This document shows, piece after piece, positions 25,335-34,512 of a DNA stretch of 64,000 nucleotides (position 1 is its first letter; each line of letters opens with the position of its first letter). The notes under the pieces are model-generated. The model was not told the origin of the DNA. It made no database searches and was given only the letters and a program-made list of their open reading frames with translations. The position numbers and the translations under genes are program-made. This stretch comes from Flagellimonas pelagia. GTDB lineage: Bacteria; Bacteroidota; Bacteroidia; Flavobacteriales; Flavobacteriaceae. The stretch lies in assembly GCF_003584135.1 (NCBI RefSeq), contig NZ_QXFI01000026.1, forward strand, positions 434,001-498,000. The letters are read 5' to 3'.

Positions 25335-27494
25335 ATGAACAAGCAGTTTTTCCTATTGCTCTCCCTCTTTGGCTTTTTGACTTTTTCTACAGCACAGAAG
25401 AAAAAAATATCCCTCGAAGAAATTTGGGGCGGAGCGTTCAGTACAGAATATATGGATGTTTTGCGATCCATGAACAACGGTAAGCAATACACCATCCTCA
25501 ATTTTAACCGTTCCCCACGATCCAGCAGTCTGGACAAGTATGATTATGAAACTTTGGAAAAGGTGGAGACCATTGTGGCTTCCTCGGAATCCGTCCCCTA
25601 TTTTTCTTCCTATTCCTTTAGTGATGACGAATCAAAAGTCTTGCTGGCCACCGAAGTGGAACCCATTTTTAGAAGATCTAGATTAGGCATTTATTATGTG
25701 TACGATATTGCCACCAAAGGTTTGGTGAAGATTTCCGAAACCAAAATCCAAGAGCCTACCCTTTCCCCTGATGGTTCAAAAGTGGCCTATGTTTCCGACA
25801 ACAATATTTATATTATGGATCTATCATCCAAAGAAGTTCAACAGGTGACCAAGGATGGTAGTAAAGGAACCATCATCAACGGGGTGACCGATTGGGTGTA
25901 TGAAGAAGAATTTGGTTTTGTCCGTGCCTTTGAATGGAACAGTAACGGAACTAAGATCGCATTCCTTCGCTTTGACGAAACAGACGTTCCCAGTTTTTCC
26001 ATGGATATGTATGGGACCAATCTGTATCCCTATCAATATGAGTTCAAATATCCAAAGGCAGGGGAAAACAATTCCGTGGTTACCCTGCATATGTTCGATG
26101 TGGCTTCAGGGGCCATTTCCCATGTGGATTTGAACGATCCCTATTACATTCCGAGGATCAAATGGATGAACAGTCCCGATCATTTAAGTGTACAAACGTT
26201 GAACAGACATCAGGATGATTTGAAATTATTCGATATAAAGGCAACTGATAATTCCGTTTCTCTTCTGTTGGAAGAAAAGGACAATGCCTATGTCGATATT
26301 GATGACGACCTTACTTTTTTGGCCGATGATAGTTTTATCTGGACCAGCGAAGGGGATGGCTACAACCATTTGTATTTATATGGTAAGGATGGCAAATTGA
26401 AGAACCAGATTACTCAGGGTCCGTGGGAAGTGACCCGCTACTATGGCTATGACAAAAAGAACAATAGGATTTTTTATCAGTCTGTGGAGAATGGTTCCAT
26501 CAATCGGGATGTGTACAGCATTTCTACCAATGGAAAGAAAAAGAAACGACTTTCCACCAAAGTGGGCACCAATTCGGCTGCCTTCAGTACCAATTATACC
26601 TATTACATCAATACCTTTTCCAACGCCACCACGCCCTATGAGTTTACCTTGCACAAAGCTTCGGATGGCAAGTTGGTGAAAGCGATCAAGGACAATTCGG
26701 CCTTATTGGAAAAACTGGATGGGTACGAAATGTCGCCCAAGGAGTTTTCCACCATCAACATTAATGGATACGATTTGAATATGTGGATGATCAAGCCTGC
26801 CGATTTTGACCCCAATAAAAAATATCCCCTTTTCATGTTCCAATATAGTGGTCCTGGATCACAATCGGTATCCAATAGTTGGATCAGTAGTAATGATTAC
26901 TGGCACGAAATGTTGGCTTCCGAAGGCTACATTGTGGCCTGCGTGGATGGTAGGGGAACCGGATTAAAGGGTAGGGACTTTAAAAAACTGACCCAAAAGG
27001 AATTGGGTAAATACGAAGTGGAAGATCAAATTGCCGCTGCCAAAAAATTGAGTGAGCTCCCTTATATCGATGAGAACCGAACAGGAATTTGGGGGTGGAG
27101 CTATGGAGGTTTCATGTCCACCAACTGTATTTTAAAAGGCAACGATGTATTTGAAATGGCCATTGCGGTGGCGCCGGTTACTTCATGGCGGTTTTACGAC
27201 ACGATTTACACGGAACGTTATATGCAGACCCCACAGGAAAATGCCAGCGGTTATGATGATAATTCCCCGTTCAATTATCCTGAAATGTTAAAGGGCAAAT
27301 ATTTATTGGTCCATGGCTCTGGTGATGACAACGTGCATGTGCAGAACACCATGCGCATGATCGAGGCTTTGGTGCAGGCCAACAAACAGTTCGATTGGGC
27401 CATTTATCCCGATAAGAACCATGGTATTTATGGAGGTAACACCCGATTGCACCTCTTTACCAAACTGACCAACTTTGTCAAGGAAAATCTATAA
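25335..27494 (+). CDS. Dipeptidyl peptidase IV (S9 family)
   Basis: The 719-residue protein has a signal peptide (LFGFLTFSTAQ), an N-terminal DPP-IV beta-propeller and a C-terminal alpha/beta hydrolase. The propeller carries DWVYEEEF, whose Glu pair binds the substrate N-terminus in DPP-IV. The catalytic triad is visible as Ser589 (GWSYGGF), Asp664 (GSGDDNVH) and His696 (DKNHGIYG). The enzyme removes Xaa-Pro or Xaa-Ala dipeptides in the periplasm. A POT peptide transporter gene starts 16 bases after its stop, consistent with coupled peptide release and uptake. Confidence 0.93.
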   Translation: MNKQFFLLLSLFGFLTFSTAQKKKISLEEIWGGAFSTEYMDVLRSMNNGKQYTILNFNRSPRSSSLDKYDYETLEKVETIVASSESVPYFSSYSFSDDESKVLLATEVEPIFRRSRLGIYYVYDIATKGLVKISETKIQEPTLSPDGSKVAYVSDNNIYIMDLSSKEVQQVTKDGSKGTIINGVTDWVYEEEFGFVRAFEWNSNGTKIAFLRFDETDVPSFSMDMYGTNLYPYQYEFKYPKAGENNSVVTLHMFDVASGAISHVDLNDPYYIPRIKWMNSPDHLSVQTLNRHQDDLKLFDIKATDNSVSLLLEEKDNAYVDIDDDLTFLADDSFIWTSEGDGYNHLYLYGKDGKLKNQITQGPWEVTRYYGYDKKNNRIFYQSVENGSINRDVYSISTNGKKKKRLSTKVGTNSAAFSTNYTYYINTFSNATTPYEFTLHKASDGKLVKAIKDNSALLEKLDGYEMSPKEFSTININGYDLNMWMIKPADFDPNKKYPLFMFQYSGPGSQSVSNSWISSNDYWHEMLASEGYIVACVDGRGTGLKGRDFKKLTQKELGKYEVEDQIAAAKKLSELPYIDENRTGIWGWSYGGFMSTNCILKGNDVFEMAIAVAPVTSWRFYDTIYTERYMQTPQENASGYDDNSPFNYPEMLKGKYLLVHGSGDDNVHVQNTMRMIEALVQANKQFDWAIYPDKNHGIYGGNTRLHLFTKLTNFVKENL

Positions 27495-27510
27495 TCAAAC
27501 TTTAAAATAT

Positions 27511-29076
27511 ATGTCAGCAGTAGCGAAACCAGCACACAAAAGAGAGTTATTTGGGCACCCGGTAGGCCTGTACGTGTTGTTCTTCACCGAAATGTGGGAA
27601 CGATTTTCATATTACGGAATGCGAGCGCTACTTACATTATATATGACCGCCCAAACTTTGGAGAATAATCCACAAAGTGGTTTAGGGTGGACAACTACAG
27701 AGGCTTTGGCACTTTATGGGTGGTATACTATGTTGGTGTATGTAATGAGTATTCCTGGAGGATTTTTGGCCGACAGGTATTTAGGACAAAAAAAGGCAGT
27801 AACTATTGGCGCCATCCTTTTGACAATTGGACATGGGGTTTTGGCAATAGATGCTTTATGGGCATATTATACGGGACTGGGTTTTGTGATCCTTGGTGTT
27901 GGGATGTTGAAACCCAATATTTCAACCATGGTTGGGGGATTGTATAAACAAAATGATATTAGAAGAGATAAGGGGTTCAGTATATTCTATGTAGGTATAA
28001 ACTTAGGCTCTTTTATTGCTTCCATTACTGTGGGAATTGTCGCGGCTGTGTATGGTTGGCATTATGGTTTTGGATTGGCAGGGATCGGTATGTTTATGGG
28101 ATTGATGGTATATCTGTATGGACAGAGGTTTTTGGTGCATGTAGGTAATGTGCCCACAAAAGAAGAAAAAGCTTCTGATATCAGTTTGGGGCAATTGTTT
28201 TCACAATTGTTCAAATCCCCTCTGCAATTGATTATAGTAGGTGTAATGTTGGCTTATTCCATCTACGCAGGTTTAACCTATGAAGGCCCAGATAGCTGGG
28301 GTTATGGGATGCTCTTTATTTTTTTATCATTCATTACCGGAATGATGATGATGATTTATAAAAATTTGAATGGACAAGTGGAAAAAGACAGGTATGTTGT
28401 TTTGCTCATTTCACTCTTGATGGTAATTGTTTTCTGGGGAAGTTTTGAGCAGATGGGGGGACTTATGAATTTGTATGCACAGGAGAAAACCAATAGAATG
28501 CTAATGGGATGGGAAGTTCCTGCCGCATGGTTTCAAGCTGCCAATGCAGGATTTATAATTCTTTTTGCGGTTGTTGTCGCCAATTTTTGGGCAAAAAGAA
28601 AATTGAAGGGCAAAGAAGCCACCTCGCTATTCAAAATGGCTGTGGGGGTCATTATCATGGGAATTGGGTTTATATACATGGTATTTGCATCATTACAATA
28701 TGAAAGTCAAGGAAGTTCAGCAATGTATTGGCTTGTACTGGCATATTTCTTCCATACCATTGGAGAATTGAGCCTGTCTCCTGTTTCGTTGTCATTTTTT
28801 ACAAAATTGGCTCCTGCAAGATATATGGCATTAATGATGGGAGTTTATTGGGCAGCCACCGGTTTGGGGAACAAAGTTGCAGGTATTGTGGGAGAAAGTT
28901 CGGTCCAAGCAGGAGAGTTGAAGGTTTTTGGAGGCCTTTTTATTTTTGCAGTACTCTTCGGAACGCTAGTTTTATTTCTTTTAAAACCATTAAAACGTTT
29001 GACTCATGGGGCTGAAGATAATGAGGTTGATATGCATGATGATAAAGTCGAGGGCCATGAGGTAATCGAATCTTAA
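27511..29076 (+). CDS. POT/PTR2-family proton-coupled oligopeptide transporter
   Basis: The 521-residue protein starts at the ATG at 27511 (MSAVAKPAHKRELFGHP). It carries the PTR2 signature in the first helix (FFTEMWERFSYYGMRALL, containing ExxER) and about 12-14 hydrophobic helices, ending in a hydrophilic acidic tail. POT proteins import di- and tripeptides with protons across the inner membrane. The gene follows the DPP-IV gene closely. By eye its codons are more A/T-rich than those of the neighbouring peptidase. Confidence 0.93.
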   Translation: MSAVAKPAHKRELFGHPVGLYVLFFTEMWERFSYYGMRALLTLYMTAQTLENNPQSGLGWTTTEALALYGWYTMLVYVMSIPGGFLADRYLGQKKAVTIGAILLTIGHGVLAIDALWAYYTGLGFVILGVGMLKPNISTMVGGLYKQNDIRRDKGFSIFYVGINLGSFIASITVGIVAAVYGWHYGFGLAGIGMFMGLMVYLYGQRFLVHVGNVPTKEEKASDISLGQLFSQLFKSPLQLIIVGVMLAYSIYAGLTYEGPDSWGYGMLFIFLSFITGMMMMIYKNLNGQVEKDRYVVLLISLLMVIVFWGSFEQMGGLMNLYAQEKTNRMLMGWEVPAAWFQAANAGFIILFAVVVANFWAKRKLKGKEATSLFKMAVGVIIMGIGFIYMVFASLQYESQGSSAMYWLVLAYFFHTIGELSLSPVSLSFFTKLAPARYMALMMGVYWAATGLGNKVAGIVGESSVQAGELKVFGGLFIFAVLFGTLVLFLLKPLKRLTHGAEDNEVDMHDDKVEGHEVIES

Positions 29077-31094
29077 TCATCTTTTAATTTAAAAGCATAA
29101 TATCCCTTTTCGCTCGTATAGTGGAAAGGGATTTCTTTTTGGATACAAGTTTGCTCCCAACGTTTCACTACACTTTTATAATTGCTGCCATCTGCCAATA
29201 CCATTTTAGGTCGAAGGGAATCCAGGACACGTTCTAAATTCACTTTTGGGGAATGTGTCAACAGTAGATAATCAATTTCTTTTGGTACTGGATAAAGGGC
29301 CAAACTATCCATCACATATAAAGTTTGGTGGTTGATGGAATAATAGTTTTTGAGTGATTCCGCAGTTGTTTTTTGAATTCGTTCGGCAACGGAAAAATCC
29401 TTGGCTAAGCTTCCTAAATTAAGGGAATCGGAGATGTAAATATGCAAGGAACTTCCGGTTTGATGCAATAAAATAGTATTTCTGGAACGATGGGCCAAGA
29501 TCAAGGCTTCCTTGTTTTGTAGTCCCACTTGGTTCCATAGACTCCAGCTCTGCATACCGATGATTGAAGAAAGTAAGATTATTGCCAATTTCCATTTGGG
29601 TCGGGAAAGGAAGACGACTAAGGCAATGACCACCACATACCCCAATATTAATTGCACCGCATCAAACGGAATATCTTTGAAAATGAATCCTTCCTGATGG
29701 GCTACCCAACCCACTGTGGCATTCATCAGTTTGATGATTTGATCATAAACGAGCCCTAACGTTGTTGGCAATGCATCCATCAATGCTAAAAAAACCACCA
29801 AGATGCCAAGCCCCAGTATCAACCCCAAAAAAGGAATGATCAACAAATTGGCTACAAAAAATAGGGCCGGAAATTGATGAAAATAAAAAAGACTTATGGG
29901 CAAAACCCCCAATTGTGCCGCCACGCTGACCGATAACAACTGCCATGTTTTTCGAATTAAAAAGTTATCGGGATACCAGAATCGCTGTATTTTGGGATAG
30001 ATCCAAACAATGGCGAACACGGCGGCGTAACTCATTTGAAAACCTACCTGAAACAAGAACAAAGGTTTAACCAACAAAATGAACAACATGGACAAGGCAA
30101 TAATGTTGAACGAATTCGTGGGTCGATTAAGGTGCATGGCATAGGCCAAAAAGGAAAACATGGTCACCGACCGTACAATGGATGGGGAAAGTCCGGCAAT
30201 AAAGGCATACGCCCAAAGTAAGGTTACAATAATAACCAACTTTAAGGTTTTTCCACTTTGTAATCGCTCCAAAGGGGATAGCAGGAATTGCAATAGTAGT
30301 AGCAAGATGCCCACATGAAGTCCGGAAACGGCCAAAATATGCACGGCCCCGGCATTGATATAATTGTTGTAAGTGTCTTCGGAAATATCGTCGCGTTGTC
30401 CCAACAATAGAGCTTGGATAACGCCCAGTTCCTGAACACCAAAATCATGTTTCTTCAATTGGGCAATGATATGCTCTCTAAAATTGGAGGCTATACCCAA
30501 CAGGGTTTGGGAAGGACGTTCAATGGGCACCAATACATTTTTATTGGCCAATATCTGGTGATGGATGCCTTGTTTCTCCAAATATCTTTTGTAATCAAAT
30601 TGATGAGGATTAAGCGGAGGTGGAACGGTCTCAGGTTTTGCCAAGATGAGCAACTCATCATCAACCTTAAAAGGTTTGTCAGTGCTGTCCGAAGGCAGAA
30701 TCAACAGCATTTTCCCTGAAGAATTTTCACCATCAACGGCAACAACCTTGGTAACATACCTTTGTGAATAGGCATTCGGTTTTAAGGTTTCGGTGATTTT
30801 AAGATGCCATGGGCTTTCCGTATTCAGATCGTGATCAATTCTATAAGAATTGGCAGGGAAAGAAGCCATGCTCAGCACAAAAACACCCAGAACAATACCA
30901 AAAAGGGCAGTGGCCAGTTCAAAAAAAGGGAATCCGTCCCTTGTCTGTTTTTTGCCGATCCCATACAAAACGGGAAGCAGGACCAACAAAACAATCAGAA
31001 ATGGTAATGGTGGCAATCCACCATAAAAACCCAGTACAATGCCCGTCATCACACATAAAACGAGTTTAACGGACACAAAATTAAGCTGGCGCAC
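29073..31094 (-). CDS. comEC: ComEC/Rec2-family membrane protein
   Basis: The 673-residue protein has N-terminal helices, a DUF4131-like soluble segment, and the competence core with HILAVSGLHVGILLLLL near residue 250 plus the WAYAFIAGLSPSIVRS segment. ComEC forms the inner-membrane channel for single-stranded DNA during transformation. The C-terminal part keeps a lactamase-like outline (LLLTHSPKVNLERVLDSLRPKMVLADG), but I see no HxHxDH metal motif, so it appears degenerate. The start is GTG, next to the stop of the upstream NlpC/P60 gene. The stop overlaps the transporter stop by 4 bases. Confidence 0.88.
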   Translation of the reverse strand: MRQLNFVSVKLVLCVMTGIVLGFYGGLPPLPFLIVLLVLLPVLYGIGKKQTRDGFPFFELATALFGIVLGVFVLSMASFPANSYRIDHDLNTESPWHLKITETLKPNAYSQRYVTKVVAVDGENSSGKMLLILPSDSTDKPFKVDDELLILAKPETVPPPLNPHQFDYKRYLEKQGIHHQILANKNVLVPIERPSQTLLGIASNFREHIIAQLKKHDFGVQELGVIQALLLGQRDDISEDTYNNYINAGAVHILAVSGLHVGILLLLLQFLLSPLERLQSGKTLKLVIIVTLLWAYAFIAGLSPSIVRSVTMFSFLAYAMHLNRPTNSFNIIALSMLFILLVKPLFLFQVGFQMSYAAVFAIVWIYPKIQRFWYPDNFLIRKTWQLLSVSVAAQLGVLPISLFYFHQFPALFFVANLLIIPFLGLILGLGILVVFLALMDALPTTLGLVYDQIIKLMNATVGWVAHQEGFIFKDIPFDAVQLILGYVVVIALVVFLSRPKWKLAIILLSSIIGMQSWSLWNQVGLQNKEALILAHRSRNTILLHQTGSSLHIYISDSLNLGSLAKDFSVAERIQKTTAESLKNYYSINHQTLYVMDSLALYPVPKEIDYLLLTHSPKVNLERVLDSLRPKMVLADGSNYKSVVKRWEQTCIQKEIPFHYTSEKGYYAFKLKDD

Positions 31095-31637
31095 CTAAAG
31101 GATACGCATGGCTTTTACAAAGGCATATTTCCAATATCCTTCCCGTAATGAGGATACCAGAACGCCCCTTGAGGTTGTGGCGTGAATAAATCTGATGTCG
31201 TCCCCATCCACTTCAACGACCAACCCTACATGGTTGATGCGCTTTCCGCTTTTGGAGGTCTTGAAGTAAAGCAGGTCCCCTTTCTGAACTTCATCGACAT
31301 CAATTTTTTGACCTTCCATGGCCATTTGATAGGAAACCCTAGGGAATAGAATATCATTTTCCTTTAAGGAAACAAACACCAGCCCAGAGCAGTCCATGCC
31401 CTTTTTTGTGGTGCCCCCATACTTGTAACGCGTTCCAGAAAAGGTCATCGCGGTGGAAATAATGGCCTCTGCCTTTTCGTTGATGCGTTCTTCTTTTTTG
31501 GATTTTCTGGGAGATGTGTCTTCGGTCGACCCCTCAACCGTAACGGTCCGGGTCTTGCTGTAGGTTCGTTTTCTTTTACCGGGGCCACAGGCAACAACGG
31601 CAAAAAATAACAGTAAGATTATGGTTTTTCGAAACAT
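31095..31637 (-). CDS. NlpC/P60 (C40) peptidase lipoprotein
   Basis: The 180-residue protein has a lipobox (FAVVAC) and a basic linker. The C-terminal NlpC/P60 domain has the catalytic Cys in KGMDCSGLVF and His in NHVGLVVEV, then FIHATTSRGV. Such enzymes cut peptide stems of peptidoglycan, usually the gamma-D-Glu-diamino acid bond, from the envelope side. Its stop codon abuts the comEC start, so the two genes are probably co-transcribed. Confidence 0.9.
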   Translation of the reverse strand: MFRKTIILLLFFAVVACGPGKRKRTYSKTRTVTVEGSTEDTSPRKSKKEERINEKAEAIISTAMTFSGTRYKYGGTTKKGMDCSGLVFVSLKENDILFPRVSYQMAMEGQKIDVDEVQKGDLLYFKTSKSGKRINHVGLVVEVDGDDIRFIHATTSRGVLVSSLREGYWKYAFVKAMRIL

Positions 31638-31670
31638 CCAAGAATAGATTTTCTTTCTTGGAAGATAAAA

Positions 31671-32783
31671 CTACGCATTTTCGACGATTAATCGGGCCGC
31701 CAATTGACTGGCACCTCTTCCCCCCAATTTTTCGCGTAACAATTTATAGTCGGATAAAATGCGTTCGCGTTCGGGTCCCCCGATAATTTTTGACAACTCT
31801 TTTTTAAGATTTTTTGATGTCAATTCATTTTGAATCAGTTCCTTAACAACTTCTCGGTTCATGATGAGGTTGACCAGGGAGATGAAATCCAAGGTAATGA
31901 TGCGCTTGGCAATCTGGTAGGAAATCCAATTTCCCTTATAGCACACCACTTGAGGGATGCCAAAAAGAGCTGTTTCCAAAGTGGCCGTTCCACTGGTGAC
32001 CAAAGCGGCGTGGGAATGCTTGAGGAGGGTATAGGTTTTGTTGGAGACATAACCCACTTTGTTGCCTTTTAAAAAGGGTTCGTAAAATTCATCGGGAAGG
32101 CTCGGAGCACCTGCAATTACGAATTGATAATCGGGGAAATCCCCTTTCACGGACAGCATCACATCCAACATTTTCTGCACCTCCTGTTTTCGGCTACCGG
32201 GAAGCAATGCAATAATGGGTTTTTCAGGGTCTAACCCGTTTGTTTTTTGGAAGGAATCGTTTTCTTCCAAAGAGGTATTCTCGATGGCATCAATAAGCGG
32301 ATGCCCCACAAACTCTACGGGAAAACCATGTTTTTTTTCGTAAAAATCTTTCTCAAAGGGAAGGATGACATACATGGCATCAATATCCCTTTTGATTTTT
32401 TTGATTCGACCCTCGCGGGAGGCCCAAATTTGGGGCGAGATGTAATAGTTGGTCTTAAAACCTTGTTCCTTGGCCCATTTCGCAATCCGAAGGTTAAATC
32501 CAGAAAAATCGATAAAAATGATGACATCTGGTAGGAACTTTTCAATGTCGTCTTTGCAATAGGCAATGTTCTTGAAAATGGTAGGAATGTTCTTGAGCAC
32601 TTCCAAGAAACCCATAAAGGCCATGTCTTTGTAATGCTTGGCCAATGTTCCTCCGGCTTTTTCCATCAAATCACCGCCCCAGCAACGGATATCGGCCGAG
32701 GCATCCTCTTTTTTAAGGGCCTTGATCAAGTTGGAACCGTGGAGGTCCCCTGAGGCTTCACCGGCTATGATATAGTATTTCAT
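31671..32783 (-). CDS. lpxB: Lipid-A-disaccharide synthase
   Basis: The 370-residue protein has the LpxB start (KYYIIAGEASGDLHGSNLI), the central segment YYISPQIWASREGRIKKIK, FVGHPLID, and ALLPGSRKQEVQ near residue 193, all typical of this GT19 enzyme. It joins UDP-2,3-diacylglucosamine and lipid X to make the lipid A disaccharide at the inner membrane. It is close to other envelope genes (surE downstream of the promoter side, NlpC/P60 after it). Confidence 0.95.
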   Translation of the reverse strand: MKYYIIAGEASGDLHGSNLIKALKKEDASADIRCWGGDLMEKAGGTLAKHYKDMAFMGFLEVLKNIPTIFKNIAYCKDDIEKFLPDVIIFIDFSGFNLRIAKWAKEQGFKTNYYISPQIWASREGRIKKIKRDIDAMYVILPFEKDFYEKKHGFPVEFVGHPLIDAIENTSLEENDSFQKTNGLDPEKPIIALLPGSRKQEVQKMLDVMLSVKGDFPDYQFVIAGAPSLPDEFYEPFLKGNKVGYVSNKTYTLLKHSHAALVTSGTATLETALFGIPQVVCYKGNWISYQIAKRIITLDFISLVNLIMNREVVKELIQNELTSKNLKKELSKIIGGPERERILSDYKLLREKLGGRGASQLAARLIVENA

Positions 32784-32799
32784 GGGAAAAGTTCAAGTT

Positions 32800-32807
32800 C
32801 AAAATTA
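32800..32807 (-). promoter_or_regulatory. Bacteroidota -7 promoter box for lpxB
   Basis: The minus strand reads TAATTTTG, an exact TAnnTTTG match, 16 bases before the lpxB ATG. Upstream TTG elements exist but not at the ideal distance. Confidence 0.4.
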
Positions 32808-32832
32808 AGTCAAAGAATCAAATTTTGGCAGT

Positions 32833-33201
32833 TCAAGGATTTTCCTTTTTGTTCTTAATGATCGTAGCAATAATTTTTATCAACTGTTCCGCTTCATCAA
32901 GAAGATTGTTTCTTCGAATACCGTTGCCAAAATCCAATTTCTTCAGGATTTTTAAGTTGACCCTTGATTCTTTGAGTTCCTTCAAGCTAAGACTGGCTTT
33001 ATTGATATAATCCTTATCAGAGTTGGTTCCTTGTACTTCGCCAAAATTTAGCGCGGCACTTCCTCCAGAACGTAGTAATTGGTTTCCATAGTAATTGCCG
33101 ATGGCATCTTTTGGTAAATCTTGATAGAATAAAGCTGTATTTGCTGCAAATTCCACTATTCTATCTTCCAGATCATATTTTTTAGTAGGGATTTGGGACA
33201 T
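32833..33201 (-). CDS. Four-helix-bundle protein (23S rRNA IVP-like family)
   Basis: The 122-residue protein, taken from the ATG at 33201 (MSQIPTKKYDLEDRIVEFA), matches the four-helix-bundle family originally found in 23S rRNA intervening sequences. Visible features are YYGNQLLRSGGSAALNFGEVQG, the conserved SSxSxxxNxxE-type loop, and a following helix with KELKESRVNLKILKKL. Function is unknown. There is no rRNA in this window, so it is a free-standing copy between lpxB and surE. An in-frame start 14 codons upstream (33243) adds a Gln-rich extension and is less likely. Confidence 0.8.
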   Translation of the reverse strand: MSQIPTKKYDLEDRIVEFAANTALFYQDLPKDAIGNYYGNQLLRSGGSAALNFGEVQGTNSDKDYINKASLSLKELKESRVNLKILKKLDFGNGIRRNNLLDEAEQLIKIIATIIKNKKENP

Positions 33202-33255
33202 TTGATTTTGGTTTTGTTCTTGCTCTTGAAACTTTAAAAGCAAAATAATGTTGGT

Positions 33256-33543
33256 TTAAGATAGCACTTTATACAACAAAATAGCCAACGCCGTTACCAA
33301 AGTGGCCAACATCACACCTTTGGCTCTCTGGTCCCTCTTGATTCGTAGAAACCCAAAAAAGGCAATCAAGTTCAAGATGGCACCCAATGCGAGCAAACTG
33401 CCAATATGACCTTGCTCCACTGCGGCATTAAAGGTGTCCACAATCCCTAAATCCGAAAAGAGGAGAATGTAGAGCAAGGTGCCGAATGTGTTCGCAATGA
33501 TTCCTACCACAAAACCGATGATGATTTCTTTTCTAGTGTTCAT
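33256..33543 (-). CDS. Small three-helix membrane protein
   Basis: The 95-residue protein has three hydrophobic segments (IIIGFVVGIIANTFGTLLYILLF, GSLLALGAILNLIAFFGFL, VMLATLVTALAILLYKVL) and a short cytoplasmic basic loop (RIKRDQRAKG). I do not recognise a functional family. Its ATG overlaps the 3' end of surE by 11 bases, so it is translated in the surE operon. Confidence 0.75.
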   Translation of the reverse strand: MNTRKEIIIGFVVGIIANTFGTLLYILLFSDLGIVDTFNAAVEQGHIGSLLALGAILNLIAFFGFLRIKRDQRAKGVMLATLVTALAILLYKVLS

Positions 33544-34309
33544 TTAAGTTCCAATTGTTGATTAATGGTATGGCATGATGTGCCGTGAGGTCGAACTGGG
33601 TGGGTACCACCGAAATGTAACCTTGTGCCAAGGCCCATTCATCGGTGTCCTCTCCTTTGTCCAAAAGCTCGAACTCCCCGGTAAGCCAATAATAATCCTT
33701 GCCAGAGGGGCTCCTGCGCTTGTCAAATTCCTCTTTCCAATTGCCCCTTGCCTGTCTACATATTTTGATCCCTTTGAGCTTTTCGGTTTTGGGAATGTTC
33801 ACATTGAGTACGGTTCCTTTGGGCATTCCATTGGTCAAAGCCTCGGAGACGATTTTCTTCACGGCATCCAAACAAGGTTCAAAATTGGCGTTCCAGGAAT
33901 AGTCACAAAGGGAAAACCCTATGGCGGGAATACCTTCAATACCGGCCTCAATGGCAGCGCTCATGGTACCCGAATAAATGACATTGATCGAAGAATTGGA
34001 ACCATGGTTGATGCCGCTTACACAAATATCTGGTGTCCGGTCCAGTAGCACACGAAGGGCTAATTTTACACAGTCGGCCGGGGTTCCACTACAGCTATAC
34101 TCGCTTGGGGCACCTTCTTTATGGTCCACCACTACTTTTTTGGAAAATAGCGTGCTGTCTACCGTAATGGCATGTCCCATGCCCGATTGGGGGCTGTCCG
34201 GGGCTACCACCACCACCTCACCGATCTCTTTCATGGTGCGTATCAAGGCCCTAAGTCCAGGGGCTGTGATTCCATCATCATTGGTGACCAAAATGAGCGG
34301 TTTTTCCAT
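33533..34309 (-). CDS. surE: 5'/3'-nucleotidase SurE
   Basis: The 258-residue protein begins with the SurE signature LILVTNDDGITAPGLRAL, in which the Asp pair binds metal, followed by VVVAPDSPQSGMGHAIT and SGINHGSNSSINVIYSGTMSAA. SurE is a metal-dependent phosphatase that removes phosphate from nucleoside monophosphates. It heads a short minus-strand run with the small membrane protein. In Bacteroidota it commonly neighbours lpxB, as here. Confidence 0.95.
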   Translation of the reverse strand: MEKPLILVTNDDGITAPGLRALIRTMKEIGEVVVVAPDSPQSGMGHAITVDSTLFSKKVVVDHKEGAPSEYSCSGTPADCVKLALRVLLDRTPDICVSGINHGSNSSINVIYSGTMSAAIEAGIEGIPAIGFSLCDYSWNANFEPCLDAVKKIVSEALTNGMPKGTVLNVNIPKTEKLKGIKICRQARGNWKEEFDKRRSPSGKDYYWLTGEFELLDKGEDTDEWALAQGYISVVPTQFDLTAHHAIPLINNWNLNEH

Positions 34310-34398
34310 GAGGTATAATTAAAGGCATAAAAATACGTTTTTCATAAGGATATGAAGCCTTGACCGTTTAACAAAAAATTAAAAGCGGCACACAGAAC

Positions 34399-34413
34399 TG
34401 GCACGGTTTTTTC
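34399..34413 (+). promoter_or_regulatory. Partial sigma-54-like -24 element upstream of prc
   Basis: CTGGCACGG at 34398-34406 matches the sigma-54 -24 element. The base pair at the -12 position is TC instead of GC (34412-34413), so the site lacks the most conserved -12 G. It lies 100 bases before the prc ATG. Low confidence. Confidence 0.22.
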
Positions 34414-34512
34414 TGTATCTTAGGGAATTCATACAATTAAGAACGACGGATGACGTAATGAAGATTTGACGGTATGAGGTCAGATTGTTTCGCTCCAGAA
34501 AAAAATCACATT

